From Anseranas semipalmata (lineage: Eukaryota > Chordata > Aves > Anseriformes > Anseranatidae), in NCBI GenBank assembly GCA_013399115.1, contig VXAA01003830.1, forward strand, positions 934,208-998,207: a stretch of 64,000 bases of DNA, given 5' to 3'. Positions 61,501 through 64,000 of the stretch are shown piece after piece; within the stretch, counting starts at the first letter, position 1; each line of letters begins with the position of its first letter. The position numbers and the translations under genes are program-made. The notes beneath the pieces were generated by a model that had not been told where the DNA came from, did no database searches, and saw only the letters and a program-made list of their open reading frames with translations.

Positions 61501-63349
61501 GCAGCACACTGCTGGGATTTGAGTCTCTCTTTGTATGGGGGTACTCATTTGGAGGGGGTGATGGCATACTAACATCAGGGTTTAACTCAAGCACACAAAA
61601 GCCAGGAAATTCACAGCGAAAGGCTGAAAATGTGTGCTGACACCGCAGCATTATCTCCTGCCATTAAGCCTTTTCTGGCTCTTTTGGCACAACTGCCTGG
61701 GTTAAAGCCTGCGTGTCAGCAGAGATTTTCAGGCTTCACCATGAGTTTCTTTGCTTAGGTCAAGCTGCTGGCATCGCTCGGATATATTCCTCCCAACATC
61801 GTATGAACATCTAACGGAGATCGAGCGCAGGCACCCTCGCCCTTCCACACGTGGGTTTCACCCTCATCCTCCCCAACAGCCGTGAATTCGGCACGAGCCC
61901 ACCCGCAGAATCCCAGCCGTCCCTCCACCTTTCAGACCAAGGCTGTTCGCAAATTTAAGAAATGATTTAAATTAAAGAGAACTACCATGAGATCCTATCT
62001 CATCAGAACAAAACGAACTAACTTAGCTCTCTAAACCAAGCCCTACAGAAATTACAAACTAATCTAATTAGAGACTTTATCTTGTCAGTTACAAGCTACT
62101 TGTTATAGATTTACCAGTAAATTAAAAAACTGGGGGGTTGCTTCCAGTGGCCCACAATTTAGCAGCTTAACACAAAGGACTTGCCAGAATGACTCACTAC
62201 CAAAAAAAGGGCAGGCTTGGATTTTACAGTTTTAAAGACATGCAGTTAGTGTAATCTATAAATAACTGAAGCTGTGTTTCTGAGTGAAAGGGCCATTGTT
62301 CATTTTTATCACAGGTGTGCTATGGGGAAGGCAAGGGAGGCTTTCCAGCAGAATGTTATAGATTTATTTAAAAAACAAAACAAAACTAACCAAAACAGAA
62401 GGCACCTTTGGGACAGTAGTTTCAGGTGTGCTGCAGCACAGGGGCAGAAGCTGTGACAGTGCACACGCCAAAGGGACGAACCTAACCAATCCGTGCAGGG
62501 AGGAGAAAGGACACGCTGGTGACAGGTAAATTTGCATTTTACGGGGTGTCTGAAACCCTACAGAATTAAAGTTCCTGTTAATACAGTATAACATAATACA
62601 GTTGCTTAGGAGGATTTTTCCAGATGAATCTGAGCCACTTTGGACAATGACGCTTAAGCAGTTTCACAGTCACTCGAAGCCTAAAACCAAACCAGTAACA
62701 ACATCGTTAGCATCTGACGAGATCAGTTCCCAGTTCTGGTTCACTGGGTAGCCACAGCAATATTTGTCTTATCACAGGGGAGGCCAAGGTGCAGTCAGAG
62801 GCAGCCGCGTTCCTTTTGATGGCACTGACATCATTTTGACGGTAAAATGACAGTAAAAATTTGGCAGGCAATAAATTCCTCTCCCCAAATGCCGCTGCAA
62901 CAGTAATAGCTGTCAGGAGCAGACAACGTCTCAGGCTTTACAGTCTTAACCAAAAGAGCCTGCATCTCCGCACATTAATCTGACTGGAAACCAGCGGGTC
63001 AGATCCTGCTTCCCATCAGGTCCAGGCAGAATCCATCACGAAATCAATCGGCAGCGAGGGCAGAGCTCCCCAGATGGACGGGGCAGTGGAGGAGCCGGCT
63101 CCTGGCCAATTAGCCAGCCCCGGCTGACGAGCTGACGTGAGCCCTGCGGGGAGATGACCCCCTGGTCCCAAACCCACAAGGGATTGGAAACCTCAGGCCG
63201 AGATCACTAAGTCTTCCTCACAATTAGCTGAAGCAAAAAGATGAAGATCGGGGTGGAGGAGGCTGCTTGCAAAGGCAACCTTGAAACCAGCCAGTAAGCA
63301 GGAAAACAGGCAGAAAATAAAATCCAAGGCCATGATACGTCCCCCTCCC
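55572..63349. other. Unique non-coding sequence
   Basis: Contains the 45-bp duplication at 60462. Stretches at 57230-57620, 59000-59250 and 61370-61500 are GC-richer. Motif-bearing blocks at about 62020-62160 (AACTAATCTAATTAGAGAC) and 62810-62875 (CATCATTTTGACGGTAAAATGACAG) may be regulatory but are weaker than the block at the right edge. No coding exon is recognised. Confidence 0.6.
60462..60551. repeat. 45-bp tandem duplication (two copies)
   Basis: Unit 1 (60462-60506) and unit 2 (60507-60551) both begin CCAGCCCGAGAC and both end ATCCAGGACCGGC plus one base. They differ at a handful of positions, mostly A/G changes at CpG-type sites. A weaker partial copy may precede them (about 60436-60460, CACCAGCCCGTGGGCAC). 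The period is divisible by three, so both copies translate to similar proline-rich 15-residue blocks. There is no other sign that this is coding, and the sequence is GC-rich and low in complexity. Confidence 0.9.
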
Positions 63350-63725
63350 CCCATAAATGTTTTATTCCATAGATGATGGAGGGCTCAGTCAGTCAAGATC
63401 TGCAAATTGGTAGGCAGTACATTCTGTGCTGTCTGTCAGTATTACACATCCTAAAGGGCTGAATAAATAATTGAAGAATAAATAATTGTGCCGGGGCTTT
63501 GTCTCATGGGCCATTTTTATAGATTGCTGTCTAATGATAGCACCATCTGCGACACTCTGCATTAATATGGGATAAAATTACATAGCGCTTTGTTTGCTCT
63601 GACACTGTGATGTTATGATGTCTCTTAATATTATCTCGAATAAAAGGCTAGAACAATGATGGAAGTGTCCCAATTGCTAGGAAACTCTCATTTAGGGAAA
63701 ACCAACTTTAAGCAATCAGAGATGT
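63350..63725. promoter_or_regulatory. Candidate conserved non-coding element at the right edge
   Basis: A block of about 370 bases has no repeats other than one perfect 13-base duplication (GAATAAATAATTG at 63461-63473 and 63476-63488). It contains CTGTCA (reverse TALE-type) at 63433-63438, TAATGATA at 63532-63539, ATTAAT at 63561-63566, TTAATATTATC near 63625 and the SOX-type AACAATG at 63652-63658. The CpG words ATCTCGAATAA, CATCTGCGACAC and TAGCGC remain intact in AT-rich sequence. The overall look is that of a deeply conserved vertebrate non-coding element, but I cannot align it. Confidence 0.4.
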
Positions 63726-64000
63726 TCTCCCCCCAGGGACGGGACGGGGAAGAGTGGGGAAGCCTCGCTGTTTCCAGTGCGTGTCACATCAATGTAATTA
63801 AAGAGAGGAGCTTGTTAGCATGTTTTGGTTATTCCAGTCCAATTCAGAGATGCTAGGTTACAAGTGCAATGCTGGCAATTGCAAGGAGGCAGCCTGGCCC
63901 CCCTAGGTAAGCTGCACCCAGGTCCCATCCCTGCCTCGGCACAGACAGGGAGACAGAGATGAGCCACGGGCTCTTGCTCCCTAATTCCGAGAGAAATATG

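Noticed and set aside
1..64000. CRISPR array, prokaryotic operon, phage or plasmid content
   Set aside because: There are no regularly spaced repeats, no long adjacent reading frames with ribosome-binding sites, and the interspersed repeats are clearly vertebrate.

Overview
This window reads as a non-coding stretch of a bird genome. The main evidence is the repeats. There are several 5'-truncated CR1 LINEs, most with the CR1-type octamer tail (ATTCTRTG-like), a TG...CA retroviral LTR of a kind I recognise as widespread in birds, and old MIR-like tRNA-derived SINE relics. Recognisable interspersed repeats add up to only about 2.6 kb of 64 kb, roughly 4 percent. That low density fits a bird better than a mammal, turtle or crocodilian. 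No Alu, B1/B2, mammalian L1, bacterial operon or viral genome is present. I cannot name the species or the locus.

I found no convincing protein-coding exon, rRNA gene, intact tRNA gene or CRISPR array. The open reading frames are short, overlap on both strands, have low-complexity or random-looking translations, and show no domain I recognise. The one exception is the frame inside the CR1 copy at about 1.5-2.0 kb, which encodes the C-terminal end of CR1 reverse transcriptase. The window is best described as intergenic, or as a large intron or gene desert.

Layout. 0-1.5 kb: unique sequence with one unresolved base (202). 1.50-2.05 kb: CR1, minus strand. 2.05-12.4 kb: unique sequence alternating between AT-rich blocks and short CpG-bearing blocks, with a decayed CR1 near 6.95 kb. 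12.42-12.59 kb: MIR relic, minus strand. 12.6-33.3 kb: unique sequence holding most of the blocks that look like conserved non-coding elements (AT-rich, with homeodomain TAATTA, GATA, octamer and SOX-type words), for example near 15.7, 17.8, 20.4, 27.4 and 29.4 kb, and a small CpG-rich patch at 20.17-20.33 kb. 33.3-48.2 kb: AT-rich unique sequence with an A/T tract (33.35 kb), a C18T7 tract (40.45 kb) and an A-rich tract (45.0 kb). 48.17-48.67 kb: two abutting minus-strand CR1 copies. 50.40-50.52 kb: a short plus-strand CR1 tail. 53.96-54.03 kb: tRNA-like SINE relic. 54.52-55.57 kb: a solo LTR carrying an internal degenerate ~45-bp repeat. 55.6-64 kb: unique sequence with a 45-bp tandem duplication (60.46 kb) and a strong conserved-element candidate at the right edge (63.35-63.72 kb).

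Because there are no genes, no pathway can be described. The most plausible job of the window is cis-regulation of a neighbouring developmental gene, through the scattered AT-rich motif clusters. That is inference: without alignments I cannot show conservation. I did not find a previously undescribed biological system here.
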